This document shows positions 11,504 through 20,222 of a DNA stretch of 64,000 nucleotides, in pieces. The DNA comes from Mycobacterium heidelbergense. GTDB lineage: Bacteria; Actinomycetota; Actinomycetes; Mycobacteriales; Mycobacteriaceae. Location of the stretch: contig NZ_AP022615.1 in assembly GCF_010730745.1 (NCBI RefSeq), forward strand, positions 4,960,001 to 5,024,000, read 5' to 3'. Numbering within the stretch: the first letter of the stretch is position 1; every line of letters begins with the position of its first letter. The position numbers were made by a program, and so were the translations under genes. The notes below the pieces were generated by a model, which worked only from the letters and a program-made list of their open reading frames with translations, did not search any database and was not told where the DNA came from.

Positions 11504-12847
11504 GTGTACGCGGTGGACAACCGACTCGCACACATGGACCAGGCGTCATTCCTGGGTTTGCGGGCGCTTGGCTATGGGGCGCTGGTGCAGTTCAACTGGA
11601 TTTACAACCGCCCGGCGGACATTGACGGCTTGCGTCGCTTCCACCGAAATCTCAGCTACGGATTGTTGGGGCGGCGGGTCGAACGGTCCCCGTTGCCTTT
11701 CGCGCGCGATCGGTGGGTTGTCTTTCGGGGACCCGAAGACATCGAGATCGTCGAAACACCACGCCCGCGTGCGGATCTGGAGGCGTGGCTCCATGAACGC
11801 GCGCGCCTGCCCCTCGACCCGGAATACGGCCCCGGCTTTCACCTCGGGGTGCTTCCGCTCGAGGACGGCGGAACCGCGATCAGCCTGATGACCTCGCATA
11901 CCCTCGTGGATGGGCTCGGGATCTTGCAGGCGATCGCCGACGCGGCCAGCGGCAATGCCCGCGATCTGGGCTATCCACCTCCCGGATCACGGACCCGCGG
12001 GCGGGCCCTGCTTCAGGACGGCTGGCAAACCGTCGCGTCGGCACCCGAACTGGCGCGGGCGGTGGCGGCGACGGTGCGCATCGCTCGGCACCGGCGCAAG
12101 GACGTCGCCGCATCGATGGCGTCGGCGCCGCCGTCGCCACGGGGTCCCGGCGACGATCGGCCCCTGGTGGTGCCCTCCCTGACCGCTTACGTCGACGCTG
12201 CGGAGTGGGATGCGTGCGCGAAAAGCATTGGCGGAAACAGCTTCACGCTTTTCGCGGGATTTGCGGGCAGACTCGGTGCGCGGATGGGGCGCGTTTGCCG
12301 CGGAACGGTCACCCTGTCGTTTCCGATCAGCGACCGCACCGAAGACGACACCCGCGGCAACGCATTGGTGTTTCCCGTGGTTTCCGTCGACCCGACACAC
12401 TTGTCGTCGGACCTGGGGGAAGTTCGCCTCAAGTTCAAGCAGGCGTTTGCCGACCTGGCGGAGATCACCGAGGAGTTGCTGGGCCCGCTGCCACTGACCT
12501 CGTTGACCCCGAAGTGGGTCGCGCGGCGGGCGGCCGGAATGGGGCTGGGGGCCGCCGGCCTGCCCATCGGCTGCTCCAATGTTGGGGACATGCCCCCGGC
12601 GGTGAACCGACCCGACGGCACCGAGGCGGACTATACGTCCGGGCGTCTGATCGAACCCGGCATCAACAGGCGAGCCCTCGAACGCATGGGTGGCCAGCTG
12701 TTCGTGGTGTCCGGGCGCGTCCACGGAAAAGTCTTCATCGCGGTCAACGCCTACCTTGCCGGCCGGACAAACACTCAAGACGCGCTGCGGGAAGATGTCT
12801 CACGCACGTTCGACGAATTCGGTGTGGCCGTAGAGATCCACGGGTAG
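11504..12847 (+). CDS. Condensation/WS-DGAT-type acyltransferase
   Basis: 447 aa from GTG; GTG 11513 and ATG 11534 are alternative starts. The motif SHTLVDG (H132, D136, G137) matches the HHxxxDG active site of condensation-domain, Pap and wax-ester synthase/DGAT acyltransferases; the first His is replaced by Ser but the catalytic second His is kept. The rest (ISDRTEDDTRGNALVFPVV, SNVGDMPPAVN) fits the WS/DGAT-like fold. It would transfer an acyl group from CoA or a carrier to an alcohol or amine. It is 6 nt downstream of the HD gene, so in the same operon, and opposite the FAAL fadD25. No close named homologue is recognised; the acceptor is unknown. Confidence 0.75.
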   Translation: MYAVDNRLAHMDQASFLGLRALGYGALVQFNWIYNRPADIDGLRRFHRNLSYGLLGRRVERSPLPFARDRWVVFRGPEDIEIVETPRPRADLEAWLHERARLPLDPEYGPGFHLGVLPLEDGGTAISLMTSHTLVDGLGILQAIADAASGNARDLGYPPPGSRTRGRALLQDGWQTVASAPELARAVAATVRIARHRRKDVAASMASAPPSPRGPGDDRPLVVPSLTAYVDAAEWDACAKSIGGNSFTLFAGFAGRLGARMGRVCRGTVTLSFPISDRTEDDTRGNALVFPVVSVDPTHLSSDLGEVRLKFKQAFADLAEITEELLGPLPLTSLTPKWVARRAAGMGLGAAGLPIGCSNVGDMPPAVNRPDGTEADYTSGRLIEPGINRRALERMGGQLFVVSGRVHGKVFIAVNAYLAGRTNTQDALREDVSRTFDEFGVAVEIHG

Positions 12848-12892
12848 CCAGGCTACTGCCAAAGCCGGCCGAAACGCCACTGTAGGAAAGGC

Positions 12893-13657
12893 TTAGAGAG
12901 CAACGACGCCTTGGACCACACCGATGACACCCATGACGCCGAGTGTGTACTGAGTGAGCTTCCGACCGTACGCCTGCATCCAGTTTTTTAGCTGCAGCAT
13001 TACTGCTTCAGTTTTCTGTGGCATCGCCAAGTAGCCGACCAGCGGGATCTCGATAACTGTAAGCACCAAAAGGATAAACACCAGAAATGCACTGAACTGG
13101 GCGCCGATATTAGCTCCAGAAGCCATAATGATGGTCAGGGCTGTGACGCTCTCGATGGGCGGTGCCGATGTTGCGAGGCCGACCACAAACGCGGGCCAAA
13201 CGAAGCCTCCGCAGGTGAGCATGTTTTGGGTGCGGGCTCCCATCCGGGCAATCAGGCCCGGTCGCTCTGGCTGTAGCGCTGCCCCGGACACGCCACCAAC
13301 GGGGACGCCGACACCTACCGGTGTCTTTTCGCGTGCTCGCTGACGGGCCGAGATGACTAACACGGACAGCAGGGCCAGGACGCCAAGGGTGATCTGAAGG
13401 CGCCCACCCGCAAGGATAACGATCGATGACCTAACTTCACTAAGCATTGACACACCGGCGCGAATTACCGGCAGCGCGACATCACGCCCCAATACCAGGA
13501 CAGCTGTTGCTAAGAAAACACCCGACACCACGCCACCCAGCCAGAAGGCAAACAGGTTCAGCATGGGTCGGCGCCGCGTCACCAAGACCAGCGCGAGCCC
13601 GATCCGGATAGGGTCGGTCGCCATCACCAACCCGATATACAGAACCGCGGTCCACAT
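12893..13657 (-). CDS. GAP-family integral membrane protein (glycolipid export accessory; Rv1517-like)
   Basis: 254 aa from the ATG at 13657 (MWTAVLYIGLVMATDP), which fits the typical GAP N-terminus and the recalled length of Rv1517. The frame is open further upstream to 13768, but those 37 residues look non-coding. Six or so hydrophobic helices with the LysE-like arrangement of the GAP/Sap family (conserved DPIRIGLALVLVTRRRP start). In M. smegmatis the relative Gap is needed to bring glycopeptidolipid to the cell surface. Divergent from the GT2 gene, as Rv1517/Rv1516c are. It is probably an accessory to MmpL12-dependent export. Confidence 0.85.
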   Translation of the reverse strand: MWTAVLYIGLVMATDPIRIGLALVLVTRRRPMLNLFAFWLGGVVSGVFLATAVLVLGRDVALPVIRAGVSMLSEVRSSIVILAGGRLQITLGVLALLSVLVISARQRAREKTPVGVGVPVGGVSGAALQPERPGLIARMGARTQNMLTCGGFVWPAFVVGLATSAPPIESVTALTIIMASGANIGAQFSAFLVFILLVLTVIEIPLVGYLAMPQKTEAVMLQLKNWMQAYGRKLTQYTLGVMGVIGVVQGVVAL

Positions 13658-13878
13658 CGCGGGTGACGTTACCCCGTTGCGGCGTATCTCGTGGCGTAAC
13701 GGGCGAATTCGCATGTACGACCGCTGACCAACGTCACCGCTGGCGGTGTGGATTATGACACACGTCACCTATCTCACGAAAGCCGCGGGCCTCGGGGGCG
13801 TTGCGGGAATATCCGCAGCTCCAGGCTATGCTTAAGCGGCTTTGCCGGACGGCCAGGAAGGGCAGCTGCACGGTAGCG

Positions 13879-14829
13879 ATGGGTCCGAACGAGGTTGACG
13901 ACGTGTCGGCGAGCCCGACGGTCTCGGTATGTGTACCGATGTACAACAACGCCGCCACGATCGCACGCTGTCTCCGGAGCATTTTGGATCAGGAGGGTGT
14001 CGAGTTCGAGATAGTGGTCGTCGACGACGATTCGTCAGATGATGGTGCTGCCGTTGCCGCAACAATGCTCCGGCCCGGAGACCGACTGATACGTAATGAG
14101 TCTCGGCTCGGCCTCAACGGAAACCACAACAAATGCATAGAACTCGCACGGGGCTCTTGTGTCCAGTTCGTGCACGGTGACGATTGGTTGCTTCCGGAGT
14201 CCCTCAAGAAGCTGTCCCGATGTTTCGAGGACCCAACTGTGGGAATGGCTTTCGCCCCCCGGCGCCTCGTGAGCCACGACGTCCCGTGGTGGCGGCGACC
14301 GCCACGCAAGCCCCACAGCTACTTTTTTAAGCTCCGGAAATACAATCGCGGATCGTCGTTGGTCACGCAGCTGGCCGTGCTGAGCGCTGGCGGCAATTTG
14401 ATCGGTGAGCCGACCTGCGTGATGTTTCGGCGTCGGCTGGCACTTGGGGTGGGGGGCTTTCGCGACGACGTATATCAGCTCGTCGACTTGGATCTCTGGC
14501 TGCGCTTGATGCTGCGATCAGCGATCTGTTTTGTGCCCCAAGAACTGTCGGTGCGTACCCACACGGCCGGCACCGCGACCGTACGCAACGTGAGCACCGG
14601 ACGGAACTGGCTGGACCACCTACGCATTCTCACGTGGCTGATCGTGGATCCGGCGTCGACCACGGCGATTCGGATCGCTGCCACAGCCTGGTGGATGCTG
14701 CTGTGGCTGGCGCTGCACATCCGGGTAGCGGTGTTCGGGCCACAGCGGAAATCACGTTTGAGGATCTTGGTCCAAGCACCTGTTCACGAGTTCGCCCGCG
14801 CTCGGCGCTTGGCGGCCCGGCTCTCGTGA
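13879..14829 (+). CDS. GT2-family glycosyltransferase (Rv1516c-like)
   Basis: 316 aa from ATG 13879; TTG 13801 and ATG 13828 are upstream alternatives in the same frame without a clear ribosome site. The GT-A fold starts at SPTVSVCVPMYNNAATI, with VVVDDDSSDDG and the DXD-like HGDDW metal/nucleotide site, and VDLDLWLRL downstream as the acceptor-side motif. It transfers a nucleotide-activated sugar, here probably to a growing glycolipid oligosaccharide. It is divergent from gap, and its last 78 nt overlap the 3' end of the opposite-strand RgpF gene, a convergent overlap with both frames intact. Confidence 0.85.
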   Translation: MGPNEVDDVSASPTVSVCVPMYNNAATIARCLRSILDQEGVEFEIVVVDDDSSDDGAAVAATMLRPGDRLIRNESRLGLNGNHNKCIELARGSCVQFVHGDDWLLPESLKKLSRCFEDPTVGMAFAPRRLVSHDVPWWRRPPRKPHSYFFKLRKYNRGSSLVTQLAVLSAGGNLIGEPTCVMFRRRLALGVGGFRDDVYQLVDLDLWLRLMLRSAICFVPQELSVRTHTAGTATVRNVSTGRNWLDHLRILTWLIVDPASTTAIRIAATAWWMLLWLALHIRVAVFGPQRKSRLRILVQAPVHEFARARRLAARLS

Positions 14830-15894
14830 TGCCTTAAGGGACGCGGTCCGGTCCAGGATCTCGTCGACGAGCCGGTCCCTGAGGGTGGCATACCGAGAGG
14901 GCCTGACCCAGGCGGGTTCTCCGCAGCCGAGCCTTTCCACGTTCGACTGGATGAGTTCGTAAGGGTAAGGGGTGTGCCGCTCGATGAACCCGCGCAGGTT
15001 CGCCATCGAATGATGCCATGGCGTGTTGTAGCGCGGCAGGATCGTCTTGAGGAAAGGGAACCGTAGGTGCTCGATCAGGCCATCCCAGAAGTAGATGGTG
15101 TTGTTGAGGGATGGGCCGGAGAACCTGCTGCTCCACTGGTGCTCCGGCGAGCGCCCATAGGTTCCCTTGATGGCGGCCGAGGAGACGAACGGCTTGATGC
15201 TCAACCCCGCTTTACGGGCACGCCTGGATAGCCCAATCTCACATCGCCAGATCAGGATCCGTTTGTGCACGATGTACTGGAAGCCATTCCAGAAGTCGTT
15301 GAGGAAGGGGCGGGTGCGCGCGTTGAGGTCCCAGGCCAGAAAGAACGACTGAAGATGCGGGCTCAGCAGCTCGGTGCTTTCGATGGCGCCGTACATGTCG
15401 GCACCATGGAACGAGCTCCACATCTCCTCGAGGGGAAAGAGCGGACCGTACACACTGTCGTTGGCGAGGACCAGGCGATCGAACTGATCCAGCGACCAGC
15501 CACGCTCCCGCAGGAGACACCAGGCCAAGTGCCACGAGCCGAAATCCAGTGACAACGTCTGGCGAGTGAAAACACCGGCGCAGAGATCGCGGATGGGAGC
15601 CACCGACTCCGGCGTCAGCGACGGCGAGCCGGAAACGAACACGATCGTCGCCCCCAGCCCATACAGCGCCTTCAGGTAATACACGACGTAAGGGTCGACG
15701 ATGCCCTGGGGATCGAAGTGCGCGAACAGAACCAGACTGCGCCGCCCCGGCGGGGGCAGTGCGGGAAGCTCCTGATGGGTTTCACATACGAAGCGCAATG
15801 CATCACCGCTACGGCGGTAGCGCAGAGCGGCCCTGGTGTGGTCGGACTGAACGTGGAGCGTGTCAAGGAGTTTCACAATGGCCTCGTATGTCAT
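14752..15894 (-). CDS. RgpF-type rhamnan synthesis family protein, copy A
   Basis: 380 aa from the ATG at 15894, which overlaps the stop of copy B by 4 nt (ATGA); the frame runs further upstream to 15957, but this coupled start is preferred. Rhamnan synthesis F family (glycosyltransferase-like), with LVLFAHFDPQG, VSGSPSLTPESV and LVLANDSVYGP motifs. Proteins of this family help build rhamnose-rich polysaccharide or lipooligosaccharide chains. Third gene of the methyltransferase-RgpF-RgpF operon. The middle section is almost identical in DNA to copy B, while both ends differ, which indicates recent gene conversion or unequal duplication. Confidence 0.85.
   Translation of the reverse strand: MTYEAIVKLLDTLHVQSDHTRAALRYRRSGDALRFVCETHQELPALPPPGRRSLVLFAHFDPQGIVDPYVVYYLKALYGLGATIVFVSGSPSLTPESVAPIRDLCAGVFTRQTLSLDFGSWHLAWCLLRERGWSLDQFDRLVLANDSVYGPLFPLEEMWSSFHGADMYGAIESTELLSPHLQSFFLAWDLNARTRPFLNDFWNGFQYIVHKRILIWRCEIGLSRRARKAGLSIKPFVSSAAIKGTYGRSPEHQWSSRFSGPSLNNTIYFWDGLIEHLRFPFLKTILPRYNTPWHHSMANLRGFIERHTPYPYELIQSNVERLGCGEPAWVRPSRYATLRDRLVDEILDRTASLKASREPGRQAPSAGELVNRCLDQDPQT
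15274..15672. repeat. Near-identical direct repeat within rgpF copy A (partner 16323-16721)
   Basis: This stretch of about 400 nt aligns with 16323-16721 at a constant offset of 1049 nt. I found only two or three base differences, for example near 15405 and 15670, whereas the sequence on each side diverges abruptly. It is a homologous-recombination substrate: crossover would fuse the two rgpF genes into one. Confidence 0.85.
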
Positions 15895-16955
15895 CCCACG
15901 CTGTGGAACTCGAGCCACGTTCGTATTCGCAGAGCGGTGGGGCTTGGCTTGATCCACGAAGCCTCGCCAAGGCCGAGCCTGTCCACGTTCGATTGAATGA
16001 GGTCATAGGGGTAAGAGGTGTGCTGTTCGATGAACTCGCGCAGATATGCCACGGACTCCTGCCAGGGCGTGTTGTAGCGCGGCAGGCTTGCCTTGAGGAA
16101 AGGGAACCGTAGGTGCTCGATAAGGCCATCCCAGAAGTAGATGGTGTTGTTGGCGGTTCGTCTCTTCGCCAACAGCCCGGCCCTCGGATGCTCCGGCGCT
16201 TGCCCATAGGTTGCTTTGATGGTGGCGACCGAGGCGAACGGTTTGATGCTAAACCCAGCCTCACGAGCACGAGTTGTCAAGCCAATCTCGTATTTCCGAA
16301 TAAGAAGCAGCTTGTCCACAACGTACTGGAAGCCATTCCAGAAGTCGTTGAGGAAGGGGCGGGTGCGCGCGTTGAGGTCCCAGGCCAGAAAGAACGACTG
16401 AAGATGCGGGCTCAGCAGCTCGGTGCTTTCGATGGCGCCGTACATGTCGGCACCGTGAAACGAGCTCCACATCTCCTCGAGGGGAAAGAGCGGACCGTAC
16501 ACACTGTCGTTGGCGAGGACCAGGCGATCGAACTGATCCAGCGACCAGCCACGCTCCCGCAGGAGACACCAGGCCAAGTGCCACGAGCCGAAATCCAGTG
16601 ACAACGTCTGGCGAGTGAAAACACCGGCGCAGAGATCGCGGATGGGAGCCACCGACTCCGGCGTCAGCGACGGCGAGCCGGAAACGAACACGATCGTCGC
16701 CCCCAGCCCATACAGTGCCCTCAGGTAATACACGACATAGGGATCGACCACGCCATGCGCGTCGAAATGTGCAAACAAAACCAACGTGCGCCGATCGGGC
16801 GGAGGCTGTGCCGGCAGCTGCAGATGGGTTTCGCACACGAAACCCATCGCATCACCATCCCGGCGATAACGCGCGGCAACCCGATACGAGTTTCGTTCGG
16901 ACTCGCTGCGTATCCTGATCAGTAGCGCCCGAGTCAGTTCAGCCGTTCGATACAT
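15891..16955 (-). CDS. RgpF-type rhamnan synthesis family protein, copy B
   Basis: 354 aa, start 2 nt after the methyltransferase stop. Same family and motifs as copy A (LVLFAHFDAHG, SGSPSLTPESV, DSVYGPLFPLEEMW). The N-terminus (residues 1-30) and the region from about residue 215 onward differ from copy A at many positions, while the centre is nearly the same. Tight spacing on both sides indicates one transcript with the methyltransferase and copy A. A heteromeric or sequential action of two paralogues on the same sugar chain is plausible but not shown. Confidence 0.85.
   Translation of the reverse strand: MYRTAELTRALLIRIRSESERNSYRVAARYRRDGDAMGFVCETHLQLPAQPPPDRRTLVLFAHFDAHGVVDPYVVYYLRALYGLGATIVFVSGSPSLTPESVAPIRDLCAGVFTRQTLSLDFGSWHLAWCLLRERGWSLDQFDRLVLANDSVYGPLFPLEEMWSSFHGADMYGAIESTELLSPHLQSFFLAWDLNARTRPFLNDFWNGFQYVVDKLLLIRKYEIGLTTRAREAGFSIKPFASVATIKATYGQAPEHPRAGLLAKRRTANNTIYFWDGLIEHLRFPFLKASLPRYNTPWQESVAYLREFIEQHTSYPYDLIQSNVDRLGLGEASWIKPSPTALRIRTWLEFHSVG
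16323..16721. repeat. Near-identical direct repeat within rgpF copy B (partner 15274-15672)
   Basis: Second copy of the nearly identical block described for rgpF copy A. The sharp edges of identity inside coding sequence favour gene conversion over simple whole-gene duplication. Confidence 0.85.
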
Positions 16956-16957
16956 GA

Positions 16958-17755
16958 TTATTGGGCCGCGGCGCCGTCGCCGACATCACGATTCTTCGTT
17001 GCAAGCGCGAAGAAGTCGGTTCTGGTGGTTGTCATATCGATAATCTCAAGCCCCACATATCGCAGGATTTGTTCGATCAGCTGGATGTCAAACACATGGT
17101 GATGGAGTGTTCGGTTGTGAAAATTCTTCAGGCTACGCTGTCTAAAATGCTCCAAGTCGCCGGCGGGCGGATCCATCGGCAAGTCGTGGAGCGCCAAGAT
17201 TTCGTCTAGATGCGTAAGGTCGTCCTCGCCGACGTCTTGCGTGAAATCGTCCAATAAGTGCTCGAACTTCGTGAACGGGCGTCGATGGTCGAAGTTGCTC
17301 TGCTTGTTGGGAAGGACGACTATCATAGCTCCGCCCTCCTTGATCACCCGTTTCCATTCCGTGAGCGCCTTGATGGGGTTTGCGACGTGTTCCAAACAGT
17401 TCGACGACAGCAGGAAATCGTATCGTGCACCTGCGATTTCGCTTAAATCAGTTGCGTCGGAAATAAATTGGCGGCCAGACCTCTTATAATAATATTTAAA
17501 ATTCCCCCCCTCCTCAATGTTGCCTTCCCAAACGGTTTCCGTAGAGAAGTTGACACCGTCCAATCCAGCCACGAATCGATAAAGAGGAAGCACTGTTTTA
17601 AACAGTGCACTCGGGCCGCCGATTTCGATCCCGTGCTTGTCCTCGACGAATCGGCGGTACTTTTGACGAATAGGCAGCCGAAATGGTGCATACTTGACAC
17701 TGTAAAACAAGTCAACGGCTGATTTAGATGCCGTTCCCATGGTTACCATCCGCAT
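16958..17755 (-). CDS. Class I SAM-dependent methyltransferase
   Basis: 265 aa; the start at 17755 has AGGAAG about 3 nt upstream, supporting it over internal ATGs at 17749 and 17740. Rossmann-type methyltransferase with an unusual motif I, GIEIGGPSALFK, an acidic residue after the second strand (FISDATDLSEI), and the SSNCLEHVANPIKALTEWKRV motif of the methyltransf_11 type. It is probably an O-methyltransferase on a glycolipid sugar, given the RgpF neighbours. Base composition is clearly more AT-rich than its neighbours, notably 17470-17520, suggesting acquisition from elsewhere. Confidence 0.85.
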   Translation of the reverse strand: MRMVTMGTASKSAVDLFYSVKYAPFRLPIRQKYRRFVEDKHGIEIGGPSALFKTVLPLYRFVAGLDGVNFSTETVWEGNIEEGGNFKYYYKRSGRQFISDATDLSEIAGARYDFLLSSNCLEHVANPIKALTEWKRVIKEGGAMIVVLPNKQSNFDHRRPFTKFEHLLDDFTQDVGEDDLTHLDEILALHDLPMDPPAGDLEHFRQRSLKNFHNRTLHHHVFDIQLIEQILRYVGLEIIDMTTTRTDFFALATKNRDVGDGAAAQ

Positions 17756-18056
17756 TTTCTTCCTCGTAAGAGCTGATCAAAGCGCTCATAGGATCTCTTG
17801 CTTGCACGACGTTGCGCCCCTCCGGGACGGCCACGATCGTACTCCGCAGCGCCAAAGAGCCTGCAACACCTTGTCTTGCCAGACGGAGCGCGACCTTCCA
17901 TTTGGCGGCATCGAACGCGAGCGCGTTGGCGGTGATAGCCGCCGACATCGTCGTCAACCCGAGAAGAACTAACAGCGTGAGCCATCGCCTGCCTCGTTCA
18001 GAGGGAGAGCGTTCGCCGATCTCACGGCTGCTCACCAGTGGGGCAGCACGGATCAT
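17724..18056 (-). pseudogene. Remnant of a polytopic GT-C-type membrane protein
   Basis: 110-codon frame with one hydrophobic helix (LLVLLGLTTMSAAITANALAF) followed by a DAAKWKVALRLARQGV segment. That pattern resembles the C-terminal soluble part of GT-C glycosyltransferases, but the typical DAG-x-EWVG continuation is missing and the frame ends over the methyltransferase start. A second short hydrophobic frame (18053-18352) lies just upstream in another frame; the two could be pieces of one decayed gene. Otherwise 17756-18330 holds no gene I can support. Confidence 0.35.
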
Positions 18057-18330
18057 GTTCCGACCGACGCCTCATTGTAGGCACCGCCCCGAACCAAGTA
18101 GTTACCGAGAAAGACGTTGCCCTTCCTTGTGTGGGCTGCCGCGGCAGCGGCCACGAGTACACACGCGCAACCAACGCACAGGCAGCAGACGCCAATCAGA
18201 GGAAGCCAAAGCCGGGGTGTGACAGATAGCCCCCGCTTAGCATGCCCGGATGATATCGAGACGACGTCGGCAGCCTCCCGAATCGATAGATCTATCTCCA
18301 GATGAGATCTCCGGTTACATGTCGTGCCCT

Positions 18331-19527
18331 TCACTGACGTAGCTCGACCCACCAGCCGCCACTATTGTCGTAAATCGTTTGTCGGCATACTCGCTCGCCG
18401 CGGGCCACGCACTGTTGCAGTCCGGCCAAACCGGGACGATAAGGGTATGGCGCAGCAATGAAGTCATACAACATGCCGCCCGCCCCCACGGCTAGCAGCA
18501 CAATCGCAGCCACTGCCCACCGGCGCGCACCAATCACGGCCACCAGCATCACGATCACAATCGCAGTCGGCACTACGAAATGCCGTTGGCCGTAGCTGGG
18601 CGGAGGCATGTAGCCGTAGGCCAACACAGGCGCGGCTAACAGTGCGAAGTGCAGCAGCCACAACGCAACCGCGGTGCGCCTTAGCGCCACGACAGTAACC
18701 ACTACCACGCCGACACACCAGATCATTGCAGCAACCGACAACACGATCCAGATAGGTGAATTCAGCAGGTCGACATGGCCGAAAAGCCAGCTCACGCCGA
18801 TGCGCTCAACCCACACCCTCGGGAGGTAGCCCGGGGCTGCGCCCGGCGCCGGCCGATCCGACAACAGGAAGATCGCACCCTGAACCAGCGCCGCAGACAC
18901 CACCGTGGCCAGCACGACAAGACTGTGGCGCGATCGCGTCCGCCGCCACCGCCAGACGAACCACGGTGCAAACAGTACGATTAACGGGCCACTCAAACCC
19001 AGAGCCCCCACGGCCAGGAGTTCACCAACCCTGCCGCGCCCGCTCCGCGGATCATCCGAGAGCATCAGCAAGAGCAGACTTATCCCACCCACGAAAATCA
19101 AGTTCGCGACATTGGCCAATGCTTCCGGAAGCGGCGGCATCAGACACAGCAACGTAAACAACACCGCCCGCAACGTCCTGCCGGGAATGATCCAATCGAG
19201 CCGCACCGACAGGGCCGGGACCAACATCGCCACATGAACCACAAGCGCAGCCACTGCGTACAAAACCGGGGCCGCAGTAGCTGGGAACGGCTCAAGCAAG
19301 GCCGCCAACATTCGGGGAATCAGATGCAGGTATCCGGCATACGGCTTAACGAATGCCCCGAGCCCGTTGTTATGTGCCTCAGCCAGGAAGATCTTGCCGT
19401 CTTCCGCGAAGAGTGCTGCATTCCACAGCCGCTGAACGCTGCGCAGAAGCAATAAGCTTGCCGCCAACGCCGCGACGACGTATAGGTAACGGTCTTGCTT
19501 ATTCCGGGGAACCTCAAGTGAATTCAC
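18331..19527 (-). CDS. Polytopic membrane protein of the envelope glycolipid locus
   Basis: 398 aa. About nine to ten hydrophobic helices; an early loop with AEDGKIFLAEAHNNGL holds an acidic pair after TM1, where GT-C glycosyltransferases carry their catalytic Asp/Glu, and a periplasmic-type C-terminal segment contains two cysteines (QQCVARGERVC). This suggests a lipid-linked-sugar glycosyltransferase or flippase acting on the outer face of the membrane. I do not recognise a named orthologue; Rv1508c/Rv1510-type proteins of the same region in M. tuberculosis are the nearest idea. Confidence 0.75.
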   Translation of the reverse strand: MNSLEVPRNKQDRYLYVVAALAASLLLLRSVQRLWNAALFAEDGKIFLAEAHNNGLGAFVKPYAGYLHLIPRMLAALLEPFPATAAPVLYAVAALVVHVAMLVPALSVRLDWIIPGRTLRAVLFTLLCLMPPLPEALANVANLIFVGGISLLLLMLSDDPRSGRGRVGELLAVGALGLSGPLIVLFAPWFVWRWRRTRSRHSLVVLATVVSAALVQGAIFLLSDRPAPGAAPGYLPRVWVERIGVSWLFGHVDLLNSPIWIVLSVAAMIWCVGVVVVTVVALRRTAVALWLLHFALLAAPVLAYGYMPPPSYGQRHFVVPTAIVIVMLVAVIGARRWAVAAIVLLAVGAGGMLYDFIAAPYPYRPGLAGLQQCVARGERVCRQTIYDNSGGWWVELRQ

Positions 19528-19700
19528 TGAGCCCTCCGTATACCGCCGTACGCGCCGGCGTAGCTAGGAACGCCGGGATATCTGACCGACACGCAACGCA
19601 TCGTGCCATCTTGTCGTCCTTGCCGCTGCGTTTCTGCGCTCGACGACAATATCCGGGCCACTACCCAAGACTGACCATGTGGCAGCACACCGGGCTTTGA

Positions 19701-20160
19701 TCGTTTCACAGCCCGCTGGGGTTGCCGCGCACACTCAGCCCGCACGCCTTGGGGAAATCCCGGCCGGTGATGGCGCGCCACGCCACTGACATGATCGCCG
19801 CCCTTGCCGGTCGAAACGGGTGCGAGGCGATGGCGGACTTCGCGCGCCTGTACCCCTATGGGGTGTTCATGGACCTCTACGGGCTGCCGCAGGAGGACCG
19901 AGACAGAGTGATCGCCTGGAAGGACGCCGCGGTGGACGGCAAGCCCGAAGGCAACGCGCTGCTGGCGTATTTCGCCGACGCTATTCAACGACGCCGGCAG
20001 AGCCCGGGCCCTGACATGTTGTCGCAGGTGATGGCCGATCCGGGTGACCTGAGCGACCTCGAGCTGCTCGGCATGAGCCACCTGCTGATCCTGTCCGGTC
20101 TGGACACGGTAGCCGCGGCGATCGGTTTCTCGCTCTCCGGCTTGAGCCGTCGGCAGCATG
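19701..20160 (+). pseudogene. Cytochrome P450 fragment
   Basis: In-frame piece of a bacterial P450: it begins around FHSPLGLPRTLSPHALGKSRPV (helix C/D side), runs through YPYGVFMDLYGLPQEDR, and ends in the I-helix SGLDTVAAAIGFSL. The N-terminal third, the ExxR helix and the Cys heme loop are all absent and the sequence loses similarity after about 20160. It is therefore a doubly truncated relic without enzyme activity. Confidence 0.8.
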
Positions 20161-20222
20161 ACGCTCCCCCCGGCACACCGGTGCGGTTGTGCACGGTTGA
20201 GCCTGCCGCGCTAGGAGAACTC

